Below are positions 8,725 through 16,534 of a stretch of DNA of 64,000 nucleotides, piece by piece. Each line of letters begins with the position of its first letter. Position 1 is the stretch's first letter. Location of the stretch: NCBI RefSeq assembly GCF_900106755.1, contig NZ_FNNN01000008.1:62001-126000 (forward strand), in the 5' to 3' direction. Position numbers and translations under genes: made by a program. This stretch comes from Bacteroides faecis MAJ27. GTDB lineage: Bacteria > Bacteroidota > Bacteroidia > Bacteroidales > Bacteroidaceae. The notes beneath the pieces were generated by a model, which saw only the letters and a program-made list of their open reading frames with translations, was not told where the DNA came from and ran no database searches.

Positions 8725-10416
8725 CTATTCCGGGCGGGCGGCTTTCTCTTCCGTCTCCGCAACCTTCTCTTCTACCTTACCTATTTTCATCACTTTAGCC
8801 TCAAACTCATCTCGTTCGCCAAGTGCTTTATTACGGACACGCGTCCGGTAATTGTAGATGGTAGTAACAGAATAACGCAGGAATTGGGCAATCTTCGTAC
8901 TATCCGTAATCCCCAGCCGGATAAGAGCAAAGATACGAAGCTCGGTATTTAATAGTTCTCCCGCCTTAGGTTGCATCGGCTCAACGAGCAGAGCATTGAA
9001 TTCTTCCACGAAGTTGGGGAAGAGCTGCAGGAAGGTCATATCGAAATTAGCATAGAACTCTTTCAATTCTTCTTCGAGGAATTGGGAGGATTTGATTGCT
9101 TTATAGAGTTCTTCAACCTTACCAGCAGCCGCAGTCTTATTCAGAGAGCGACGGTACAGATCCATTTTGTCGAGGTATGTAGAACATTGGTCCATATATC
9201 GCCCGATATACTCTTCTTTGATATAGTTCGTTTCTGAAAGCGTATGGTTCATCTCTTTCAGTTGTGAATTGGAGTGATGAAGTTCTTCATTCAGCTCTTG
9301 CAACAGTGTATTGGTGTCAAGCACTTCACGACGGGCTGCCGCCACTTTCTTCATCTGTTTATAAACAAAGAAGACAGCTACCAGCAAAAAGATAGAAAGC
9401 AAGCTAATACAGATCAGCGATATCTTCATTTCCTGTTGCTGCCGCTTCGCTTTCAGTTGGTAGGCCTGATCGATGATAGGGAACACCTGAGAGATTTCTA
9501 ATGTACGCAGACGGGCATTGCAAAGAGTAGCATCTTCTAACGAGCACTTCAGATAATTATAAGCGCGGTCTATATCTCCGTCCTCATAGACAAGAGAGGC
9601 CAGTTTCCGAAGAGATACATATTCTTTCACCGCCGATTTCAAATCGGCAATAGCCGAAAGAGCCAGATAGTGCTTTTGCCCTTTTTTATCTCCCTTCAGG
9701 CGATATCCTTCTGAAAGGGTGTAGGTAATCATAGCTTTGGAGTGTTCATCCATCGAAGGTCTTCTGTAATAATCCATCAGCATACGAATTGCTTCATCAT
9801 ATTGGGCATGGACTATACATTTATCAGCCATGACTAATACGTGCCCCAAAGAATCGGAAGCATTTATCTGCAAAAGAGAGTCCCGATACAGGTCTGTCAT
9901 CCGGTAATATGCCTTCTTTTCTTTTTCCGTGACGGCATAGTCTCCCATCAGTCCATAGATGGTACGATATAAATGATAGTAATAGGAATACAGATAATCG
10001 GGCAATGTCTTCTTGTCTATCTGCCCCAGCTGCTCCAGAGCTTCTTTATACATTCCGGTTGTTCCCATTACCTCTGCCATATTCATCGCGGAATCATCCA
10101 GATAATCTTGTTTTCCCATATGAGAAGCCAGATTCTGCTTTCTTTGTGCATATACATAAGAAGAATCCAGATTATAGGCCCGATATTCATCGAAGAGCCT
10201 GCCACAAAACCCATAACGCTGTTCATCGGAAGTTGCTTCCGAAAGTAGTTTCTTCAGGTCAGCAATACGAGCTTCCTTCTCTGCTCCGTAAGTCTGGCGG
10301 TTCTTAATGATACCATCAATCTGACGAAGCAACGCGTCGGTACTCTTATCATCATTTCTTGCACAAAGCAAACAGGGAAGGACAACTGTCACGAAAATCA
10401 AAACAATCTTTCTCAT
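8725..10416 (-). CDS. Membrane-spanning TPR regulator with C-terminal LuxR-like HTH (DUF6377 type)
   Basis: A 563-residue predicted regulator of the adjacent dextran locus. It has an N-terminal signal (cleavage near LLCA-RN), a TPR-rich sensor domain outside the cytoplasmic membrane (about 25-320), one transmembrane helix (about 330-352), a coiled coil (about 355-420) and a C-terminal helix-turn-helix. The segment near 485-527, with LGITDSTKIAQFLRYSVTTI, resembles the LuxR/GerE recognition region. The tail after about 535 is low-complexity and rich in Lys and Glu. This architecture is a one-component membrane regulator, like others next to Bacteroides sus loci. It equals BT3091 in my recollection of the B. 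thetaiotaomicron locus. Which sugar it senses is inferred from the dextranase operon. Confidence 0.8.
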   Translation of the reverse strand: MRKIVLIFVTVVLPCLLCARNDDKSTDALLRQIDGIIKNRQTYGAEKEARIADLKKLLSEATSDEQRYGFCGRLFDEYRAYNLDSSYVYAQRKQNLASHMGKQDYLDDSAMNMAEVMGTTGMYKEALEQLGQIDKKTLPDYLYSYYYHLYRTIYGLMGDYAVTEKEKKAYYRMTDLYRDSLLQINASDSLGHVLVMADKCIVHAQYDEAIRMLMDYYRRPSMDEHSKAMITYTLSEGYRLKGDKKGQKHYLALSAIADLKSAVKEYVSLRKLASLVYEDGDIDRAYNYLKCSLEDATLCNARLRTLEISQVFPIIDQAYQLKAKRQQQEMKISLICISLLSIFLLVAVFFVYKQMKKVAAARREVLDTNTLLQELNEELHHSNSQLKEMNHTLSETNYIKEEYIGRYMDQCSTYLDKMDLYRRSLNKTAAAGKVEELYKAIKSSQFLEEELKEFYANFDMTFLQLFPNFVEEFNALLVEPMQPKAGELLNTELRIFALIRLGITDSTKIAQFLRYSVTTIYNYRTRVRNKALGERDEFEAKVMKIGKVEEKVAETEEKAARPE

Positions 10417-10946
10417 AGTCTATGCATATTATTACTGCAAAGATAAAAGTCTTTCAGAAACCTCAAGCCTTTCTTACAATTATTATGATAAATGAGGCCA
10501 TTAAAAAACAGACGGAGGATAATTATTATATTTGCAATAATTACATTTCTAATAATGGCCATAAATCTGGTCACACCAGGATAAAACAGATATGAAGTAT
10601 CCGACAAATTATTAAGAGCCCGGCTATAAAGAAATTATTAACTATCTGATATTTAAAGAATATTTGTAAATAATCTCTTATAAAATCCTCAAAAAAGCGG
10701 TTTAAAGTCATTGTATTTAATCGGACTACTCATTGAACTGACTCCCTTTTCCTTTCTCCCGGATTGAGCTATTAGTGGATAACTCCATATATCCGTCCTA
10801 CCTCTAAACCGTATAAATTGATTTAAATCAAAATCTTTCATGGCGAACTCACCCTGAGATATTTTGTTTTACCTTTGCGCTCCGATAAAAGTCACTTTTA
10901 AATAAAGTAAGGTAAAAAAAGTAACAGGTATTAGGTTAAGTTTCGT
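10417..10946. other. 530-base divergent intergenic region
   Basis: An AT-rich gap between the regulator and the MFS gene, which are divergently transcribed. Besides the minus-strand box at 10438-10445 it holds TACCTTTG on the plus strand at 10870-10877, the likely -7 box of the MFS gene (leader about 60 bases). A second match, TATATTTG at 10527-10534, points rightwards with no gene close behind it. I see no convincing coding sequence or hairpin in the rest. Confidence 0.5.
10438..10445 (-). promoter_or_regulatory. Candidate -7 box for the regulator gene
   Basis: Minus strand TATCTTTG, an exact TAnnTTTG match, 22 bases upstream of the regulator ATG. A TTGA lies 17 bases further upstream in place of the usual TTTG. 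The leader would be only about 15 bases. Confidence 0.45.
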
Positions 10947-12089
10947 ATGAAGAAGAGTCTTATTGCATTGGCATTCGGTACCCTCGGATTGGGTATCGCA
11001 GAGTTTGTGATGATGGGTATACTGCCCAATGTAGCGAGAGATTTACAGATAAGTATCCCTACTGCCGGGCATTTTATTTCCGCCTATGCATTGGGGGTTT
11101 GTGTAGGTGCCCCCGTATTAACATTGGCCCGGAAGTATCCATTAAAACATATATTGCTGGTATTAGTCACCCTGATTATGATAGGTAATATCTGTGCAGC
11201 CTTATCACCTAGTTACTGGATGCTGCTTATTTCCCGATTCATCTCCGGACTTCCTCATGGAGCCTATTTCGGAGTAGGTTCTATTGTGGCAGAAAGACTT
11301 GCCGATAAAGGTAAAAGCTCGGAAGCTGTCTCCATCATGATTGCCGGAATGACCATTGCCAACCTATTCGGTGTACCATTGGGAACTTCTTTAAGCACCA
11401 TGCTTTCGTGGCGTGCTACCTTCCTGCTGGTAGGTCTTTGGGGAATCGTCATTCTGTATTATATCTGGCGATGGGTTCCTCATGTAGAAGGACTGAAAGA
11501 TACCGGCTTCAAAGGACAGTTCCGCTTTCTCAAAACTCCGGCTCCTTGGCTGATTCTCGGTGCTACGGCATTGGGAAATGGCGGTGTATTCTGCTGGTAC
11601 AGCTATATTAATCCCATGTTGACAAATGTTTCCGGTTTCTCTGCCGAAAGCATCACCCCTCTGATGATTCTTGCCGGATTCGGTATGGTCATGGGCAATC
11701 TGATCAGTGGACGACTCTCTGACCGTTACTCTCCCGGAAAGGTAGGTACTGCTGCACAAGCACTTATCTGTCTGCTGCTGCTGCTTATCTTCTTCCTCTC
11801 TCCTTACAAATGGGCGGCTGCTCTACTGATGTGCCTCTGTACAGCAGGACTGTTTGCTGTCTCCAGTCCGGAGCAACTATTGATTATCCGGGTAGCTAAA
11901 GGTGGAGAGATGTTGGGAGCTGCCTGCGTACAAGTTGCGTTCAATTTGGGAAATGCTATCGGTGCTTATGCAGGAGGACTTGCAGTTAGTGGTGGCTATC
12001 GCTATCCTGCCTTGACAGGTGTTCCGTTTGCGCTGATCGGATTTACCTTGTTCCTAATCTTTTATAAGAAGTATCAAGCCAAGTACTAG
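10947..12089 (+). CDS. MFS efflux transporter, DHA1/AraJ type
   Basis: A 380-residue inner-membrane protein with about 12 hydrophobic segments. The N-terminal half resembles sugar-efflux/AraJ-type exporters: GLGIAEFVMMGILPNVARDL in helix 1, the loop motif SRFISGLPHGAYFGVGS after helix 4, and GVPLGTSLS in helix 5. The cytoplasmic loop between helices 2 and 3 (ARKYPLKHILL) is the degenerate signature-A motif of DHA1 transporters. It probably exports a sugar or drug by proton antiport; the substrate cannot be told from sequence. It is monocistronic, with large gaps on both sides. Confidence 0.85.
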   Translation: MKKSLIALAFGTLGLGIAEFVMMGILPNVARDLQISIPTAGHFISAYALGVCVGAPVLTLARKYPLKHILLVLVTLIMIGNICAALSPSYWMLLISRFISGLPHGAYFGVGSIVAERLADKGKSSEAVSIMIAGMTIANLFGVPLGTSLSTMLSWRATFLLVGLWGIVILYYIWRWVPHVEGLKDTGFKGQFRFLKTPAPWLILGATALGNGGVFCWYSYINPMLTNVSGFSAESITPLMILAGFGMVMGNLISGRLSDRYSPGKVGTAAQALICLLLLLIFFLSPYKWAAALLMCLCTAGLFAVSSPEQLLIIRVAKGGEMLGAACVQVAFNLGNAIGAYAGGLAVSGGYRYPALTGVPFALIGFTLFLIFYKKYQAKY

Positions 12090-12336
12090 ACTTTACAGCT
12101 TCCTAACCCCTTTATCGAATAAATACTGGATTTTCACCTTATTCTTAATCATTTTCGAATAGAGAGAAAAACCGAAGAATAAGAAGACCAATGGCACCAT
12201 ATTGACGATTCTGCTGACAGATGCATTTTCAAAAACGAGCAAACCAGCCTTCGGGGAAATAAGGCAATGCATGAATATACAGATGATCTGTATATCTGTC
12301 CCGTTTGAATGGAAGATTATGCAAAAGTGTTGTTAT

Positions 12337-12436
12337 CTGACATGCAGAATATATATATCCAACTTGCAGCACATTAATGACTGACACGTTGAGTAAGGCT
12401 ACCTGACATGTCAGCCATTAATGTTCTGCATGTCAG
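12337..12436. repeat. Composite nested palindrome
   Basis: The right arm at 12409-12436 (28 bases) is complementary to a left arm split in two: 12337-12349, then a 21-base insertion, then 12371-12386. Pairing over the two parts is 28 of 29 positions, with one mismatch in the inner part. A perfect 12-base palindrome, CTGACATGTCAG (12403-12414), straddles the loop edge. The motif CTGACATG or its complement occurs at both outer ends and in the centre. Confidence 0.7.
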
Positions 12437-12717
12437 CTAACGGTATCCAACAAGTCAAGCTACCCTATTTGACAGGAAAGGTATGAATACCGAATTATTA
12501 GAATTGTAAAGATTCATATACCACCCTATTTATGAACGAAATACAGATTTTCATTCCTTTATTTCCATCCGTTCCTGCCGTCAGGCAGAAAAAGAACCTT
12601 CTAAAGAGATTAAAAATTCATTTTGTCAATTTGCTCCAGACCTTTTTCCAAACCTGCACAATTATCAGAAAAAGACAGAAAGTATACCAAGTTTCCCTCA
12701 TTAGCTCAAAAAATGAT

Positions 12718-12725
12718 TATCTTTG
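12718..12725 (+). promoter_or_regulatory. Candidate -7 box for ychF
   Basis: TATCTTTG matches TAnnTTTG. It would give a 5' leader of about 100 bases before ychF. TTTC 22 bases upstream is a poor -33 element. Confidence 0.45.
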
Positions 12726-12831
12726 CAAACTAAAATGAGCAAGTTGGCAATCAGGACTGTTTTTATCGGGAGATTAGTGCCAACCCATTGCTCACATGTA
12801 TGGATCATAATAAAAGAAATAATAGATTAAT

Positions 12832-13935
12832 ATGGCATTGCAATGTGGTATTGTCGGACTTCCGAATGTAGGTAAATCGACACTTTTCAACTGTTTGTCA
12901 AACGCAAAAGCGCAAGCGGCAAACTTCCCCTTCTGTACAATCGAACCGAATGTAGGTGTTATCACTGTTCCCGATGAACGTCTGAACGCACTGGCAGAGT
13001 TGGTACACCCCCAACGAATTGTTCCTACAACAGTAGAAATCGTAGACATCGCCGGACTGGTGAAAGGTGCAAGCAAAGGCGAAGGACTGGGAAACAAGTT
13101 CCTTGCCAATATCCGCGAAACAGACGCAATCATCCATGTACTTCGTTGCTTCGACGATGATAACGTGACACACGTAGACGGAAGCGTAAACCCCGTCCGC
13201 GATAAGGAAATTATCGACTATGAACTTCAGCTGAAAGACCTGGAAACAATCGAAAGCCGTATACAGAAAGTACAAAAACAGGCTCAGACAGGTGGAGACA
13301 AAGCTGCCAAACAAGCTTATGACGTACTCGTGCAATACAAGGATGCTCTGGAACAAGGAAAATCCGCACGTACCGTGACCTTTGAAACAAAAGACGAGCA
13401 GAAAATCGCTCACGAACTTTTCCTGTTGACCAGCAAACCGGTAATGTACGTCTGCAACGTAGACGAAGCAAGTGCCGTAAACGGCAACAAATACGTAGAC
13501 ATGGTTCGTGAAGCTGTAAAGGATGAAAACGCAGAAATCCTCGTTGTCGCTGCAAAAACCGAAGCAGACATCGCAGAACTGGAAACATACGAAGACCGCC
13601 AGATGTTCCTTGCCGAAGTAGGCCTGGAAGAATCGGGTGTTGCACGTCTTATCAAATCAGCTTACAAGCTGCTGAACCTCGAAACCTACTTCACAGCGGG
13701 CGTACAGGAAGTACGTGCATGGACTTATGAGAAAGGATGGAAAGCTCCGCAATGTGCAGGTGTAATCCATACTGACTTCGAAAAAGGATTTATCCGTGCA
13801 GAAGTAATCAAATACGATGATTATATCCAATACGGTTCGGAAGCAGCCGTCAAGGAAGCCGGGAAACTGGGTGTGGAAGGAAAAGAATATGTAGTACAGG
13901 ATGGCGACATCATGCACTTCCGCTTCAACGTATAA
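12832..13935 (+). CDS. ychF: Redox-regulated ATPase YchF (OLA1 family)
   Basis: A 367-residue cytoplasmic P-loop protein of the Obg-related family that prefers ATP over GTP and associates with ribosomes. The G1 motif GLPNVGKS is at residues 9-16 and the switch II region reads VDIAGLVKGASKGEGLGNKF. The G4 position is NVDE instead of NKxD, the family mark that explains relaxed nucleotide specificity. A coiled-coil insert (about 125-170) and a C-terminal TGS domain ending HFRFNV complete the normal architecture at normal length. The ATG at 12832 is directly followed by the conserved MALQCGIVG start. Confidence 0.97.
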   Translation: MALQCGIVGLPNVGKSTLFNCLSNAKAQAANFPFCTIEPNVGVITVPDERLNALAELVHPQRIVPTTVEIVDIAGLVKGASKGEGLGNKFLANIRETDAIIHVLRCFDDDNVTHVDGSVNPVRDKEIIDYELQLKDLETIESRIQKVQKQAQTGGDKAAKQAYDVLVQYKDALEQGKSARTVTFETKDEQKIAHELFLLTSKPVMYVCNVDEASAVNGNKYVDMVREAVKDENAEILVVAAKTEADIAELETYEDRQMFLAEVGLEESGVARLIKSAYKLLNLETYFTAGVQEVRAWTYEKGWKAPQCAGVIHTDFEKGFIRAEVIKYDDYIQYGSEAAVKEAGKLGVEGKEYVVQDGDIMHFRFNV

Positions 13936-14016
13936 TAATAAATGAAGAATGAAGAACTAAAAATGATGAATTTAGTATCAGGCAGAAACTCCACCGGTCA
14001 CTTTTCTTCATTCATA

Positions 14017-14082
14017 ATTCTTCATTCTTAATTCTTCATTCTTAATTCTTCATTCTTAATTCTTCATTCTTAATTCTTCATT
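14017..14082. repeat. 14-bp tandem repeat abutting the panE start
   Basis: Four exact copies of ATTCTTCATTCTTA (14017-14072) plus the first 10 bases of a fifth, ending 5 bases before the panE ATG. A related segment on the opposite strand at 13941-13956 (AATGAAGAATGAAGAA) can pair with the repeat, so the whole 13941-14082 region can fold. No Shine-Dalgarno sequence is present in front of panE because the repeat occupies that position. Confidence 0.9.
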
Positions 14083-14087
14083 AAATT

Positions 14088-14999
14088 ATGAAATATCTCA
14101 TTGCAGGAACCGGAGGCGTCGGTGGCAGTATCGCAGGATTCTTGTCACTTGCCGGAAAAGATGTTACTTGTATTGCCCGCGGAGCTCATCTGCAGGCCAT
14201 ACAGACAAACGGCCTGAAACTGAAATCAGATTTAAAGGGAGAGCATGCGCTGGCTATCCCTGCTATGAATGCAGAAGAATTCAATGGAAAAGCAGACGTG
14301 ATCTTTGTCTGCGTGAAAGGATATTCCGTCGATTCGATTACCGAACTCATCAAAAGGGCATCACACGACAAGACGGTCGTTATCCCTATCCTGAATGTTT
14401 ACGGAACCGGTCCGCGCATTCAGCGCCTGGTTCCGGAGGTAACCGTACTGGATGGATGTATCTACATTGTAGGCTTTGTTTCCGGTGCGGGAGAAATAAC
14501 CCAGATGGGAAAAATCTTCCGGCTGGTGTATGGTGCCCACAAAGGGACACAGGTAGCTCCGGGCGTTCTGGAAGCTATTCAGAAAGATCTTCAGGAAAGT
14601 GGAATCAAGGCTGAAATCTCTCCGGACATCAATCGGGATACATTTGTCAAGTGGTCGTTTATCTCGGCAATGGCTGTCACCGGAGCCTACTACGACGTAC
14701 CGATGGGCGAAGTGCAGAAACAGGGAAAAGTACGGGATACATTCATCGGGCTTTCTACCGAGAGTGCTGCACTGGGACGTAAGCTAGGAGTCGAATTTCC
14801 CGAAGATCCGGTCAGCTACAATTTGAAAGTCATTGATAAACTCGATCCCGACAGTACCGCTTCCATGCAAAAGGATCTGGCACGGGGACATGAATCGGAA
14901 ATACAAGGTTTGCTGTTTGACATGATTGCAGCAGCCGAGGAGCAAGGTATCGACATACCAACTTACCGGATGGTTGCCGAAAAATTCACAAAACACTAA
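14088..14999 (+). CDS. panE: 2-dehydropantoate 2-reductase (ketopantoate reductase family)
   Basis: A 303-residue cytoplasmic NADPH-dependent enzyme that reduces ketopantoate to pantoate for coenzyme A synthesis. The Rossmann nucleotide-binding loop is at the very N-terminus (AGTGGVGGSIAG, about 6-17). The ApbA C-terminal helical domain follows from about residue 175, with RDTFVKWSFISAMAVTG containing the conserved lysine. Length is normal. It starts a four-gene run with lgt 27 bases behind it. Related ApbA-family reductases act on other 2-oxo acids, so the symbol rests on family membership. The upstream 14-bp tandem repeat may affect its expression. Confidence 0.85.
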   Translation: MKYLIAGTGGVGGSIAGFLSLAGKDVTCIARGAHLQAIQTNGLKLKSDLKGEHALAIPAMNAEEFNGKADVIFVCVKGYSVDSITELIKRASHDKTVVIPILNVYGTGPRIQRLVPEVTVLDGCIYIVGFVSGAGEITQMGKIFRLVYGAHKGTQVAPGVLEAIQKDLQESGIKAEISPDINRDTFVKWSFISAMAVTGAYYDVPMGEVQKQGKVRDTFIGLSTESAALGRKLGVEFPEDPVSYNLKVIDKLDPDSTASMQKDLARGHESEIQGLLFDMIAAAEEQGIDIPTYRMVAEKFTKH

Positions 15000-15026
15000 T
15001 TATCAAACCGTAAACCGTTATCCAAC

Positions 15027-15872
15027 ATGAATAGCCTCTTATTATCTATCAATTGGAATCCGAACCCCGAACTATTCAACCTGTTCGGCATTTCTATCCG
15101 TTACTACGGATTATTGTGGGCAGTAGGAATCTTCTTTGCCTACATCATCGTCCACTACCAATATCGTGACAAAAAAATAGACGAGAAGAAATTTGATCCC
15201 CTCTTCTTTTATTGTTTCTTCGGAATTCTGATTGGCGCGCGTCTGGGACACTGCCTGTTCTACGATCCGGGACAGTATCTGACAAGCGGAAAAGGATTTG
15301 TGGAAATGCTTCTGCCAATCAAGTTCCTGCCCGGCGGAGGATGGAAATTCACCGGTTACGAAGGACTTGCCAGCCACGGAGGTACACTTGGATTGATGAT
15401 CGCTCTCTGGCTGTATTGCCGCAAGACGAAGCTTCATTATATGGATGTAGTGGACATGATTGCTGTCGCTACGCCTGTCACTGCCTGCTTCATCCGTCTG
15501 GCAAACTTGATGAACTCCGAAATTATCGGTAAACCGACCGACGTGCCCTGGGCATTCGTGTTCGAACGGGTAGACATGTTGCCCCGCCATCCGGGACAGC
15601 TTTACGAAGCGATTGCCTACCTGATTCTGTTCTTCATCATGTTCTATCTTTACAAGAATTATAGCAAGAAACTACACCGTGGATTCTTCTTCGGTCTCTG
15701 CCTGGCTTATATCTTCACCTTCCGTTTCTTCATCGAATTTGTGAAGGAGAATCAGGAAGCCTTCGAAGATCACATGATGTTCAACATGGGACAATGGCTA
15801 AGCGTTCCATTCATCATCATAGGTATCTACTTCATGTTCTTCTATGACCGGAAGAAAGTGGCTAAGAAATGA
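15027..15872 (+). CDS. lgt: Prolipoprotein diacylglyceryl transferase
   Basis: A 281-residue inner-membrane enzyme that transfers diacylglycerol from phosphatidylglycerol to the lipobox cysteine of prolipoproteins. About seven transmembrane segments are seen. Family motifs include [15 protein letters not shown] near the N-terminus, [12 protein letters not shown], the glycine-rich [12 protein letters not shown], the signature-region segment [15 protein letters not shown], and RHPGQLYEA. This fits the many lipoproteins encoded in the window. Its stop overlaps the next start by four bases (ATGA). Confidence 0.96.
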   Translation: MNSLLLSINWNPNPELFNLFGISIRYYGLLWAVGIFFAYIIVHYQYRDKKIDEKKFDPLFFYCFFGILIGARLGHCLFYDPGQYLTSGKGFVEMLLPIKFLPGGGWKFTGYEGLASHGGTLGLMIALWLYCRKTKLHYMDVVDMIAVATPVTACFIRLANLMNSEIIGKPTDVPWAFVFERVDMLPRHPGQLYEAIAYLILFFIMFYLYKNYSKKLHRGFFFGLCLAYIFTFRFFIEFVKENQEAFEDHMMFNMGQWLSVPFIIIGIYFMFFYDRKKVAKK

Positions 15873-16513
15873 AACGGATTATAGATATAGAAAACTGGGA
15901 GCGGAAGGAGAATTTCAACTTCTTCCGCCATTTCCAGAATCCCCAATTATCCATTACCTCGGAAGTAGAATGCGGAGGCGCCAAACAGCGAGCCAAAGCG
16001 GCGGGACAGTCTTTCTTTCTCCACTATCTGTACGCAGTGCTGCGTGCAGCCAACGAGATTCCGGAGTTTCGTTACCGCATCGATACGGAGGGGCGTGTGG
16101 TGCTCTATGACGCCATAGATATGCTTTCTCCCATCAAGATAAAAGAGAACGGCAAGTTCTTCACCACTCGTTTTCCTTACCACAACGATTTCGACACTTT
16201 CTATCGGGAAGCCAAAATGATTATTGAAGCCATCCCCGAAGACGGTGATCCGTATGCAGCAGAAAACGGAGAAGTAGCCGACGGAGATTACGGGCTGATT
16301 CTGCTTAGCGCAACTCCCGACTTATATTTTACTTCCATCACCGGCACACAGGAAAAGAAAAGCGGTAACAACTATCCGCTGCTGAATGCCGGAAAAGCCG
16401 TCGTAAGGGAAGGCAAGCTGGTGATGCCTATCGCCATGACTATTCATCACGGGTTTATTGACGGTCATCATCTTTCTTTATTTTACAAAAAGGTGGAAGA
16501 GTTTCTGAAATGA
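15869..16513 (+). CDS. Chloramphenicol-acetyltransferase-like O-acetyltransferase
   Basis: A 214-residue cytoplasmic protein of the classical CAT fold, which transfers acetyl from acetyl-CoA to a hydroxyl. The catalytic motif is intact: HHGFIDGHH places the active-site histidine in His193/His194 and the structural aspartate at Asp198. The family N-terminal pattern ([10 protein letters not shown]) is also present. Length matches type A CATs. A resistance role is not implied: chromosomal CAT-like proteins are widespread in Bacteroides, and this one is translationally coupled to lgt by an ATGA overlap. The acceptor is unknown. Confidence 0.8.
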   Translation: MKRIIDIENWERKENFNFFRHFQNPQLSITSEVECGGAKQRAKAAGQSFFLHYLYAVLRAANEIPEFRYRIDTEGRVVLYDAIDMLSPIKIKENGKFFTTRFPYHNDFDTFYREAKMIIEAIPEDGDPYAAENGEVADGDYGLILLSATPDLYFTSITGTQEKKSGNNYPLLNAGKAVVREGKLVMPIAMTIHHGFIDGHHLSLFYKKVEEFLK

Positions 16514-16534
16514 AACACACTAATACACATAGCA

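Larger units (their letters stand above)
12090..12831. other. 742-base intergenic region with a composite palindrome
   Basis: Between the MFS gene and ychF. Two short open frames (12202-12384 and 12532-12738) show no recognisable protein character, so I do not call them. The middle is occupied by the composite inverted repeat at 12337-12436, and the right end by the candidate ychF promoter at 12718-12725. The segment CCACCCTATT at 12521-12530 and TACCCTATTT at 12461-12470 are related to a motif in the other composite palindrome near 59443. Confidence 0.5.

Noticed and set aside
12202..12738. Two short plus-strand frames (60 and 68 codons) left of ychF
   Set aside because: No ribosome binding site or protein-like composition, and the region is dominated by palindromic repeats and the ychF promoter.
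14017..14082. Tandem 14-bp units as a possible CRISPR array
   Set aside because: The units are head-to-tail with no spacers and no cas genes are nearby.
15869..16513. Chloramphenicol resistance gene
   Set aside because: The CAT fold and active site are present, but the gene is coupled to lgt in a chromosomal operon with no mobile element, so acquired resistance is not supported.
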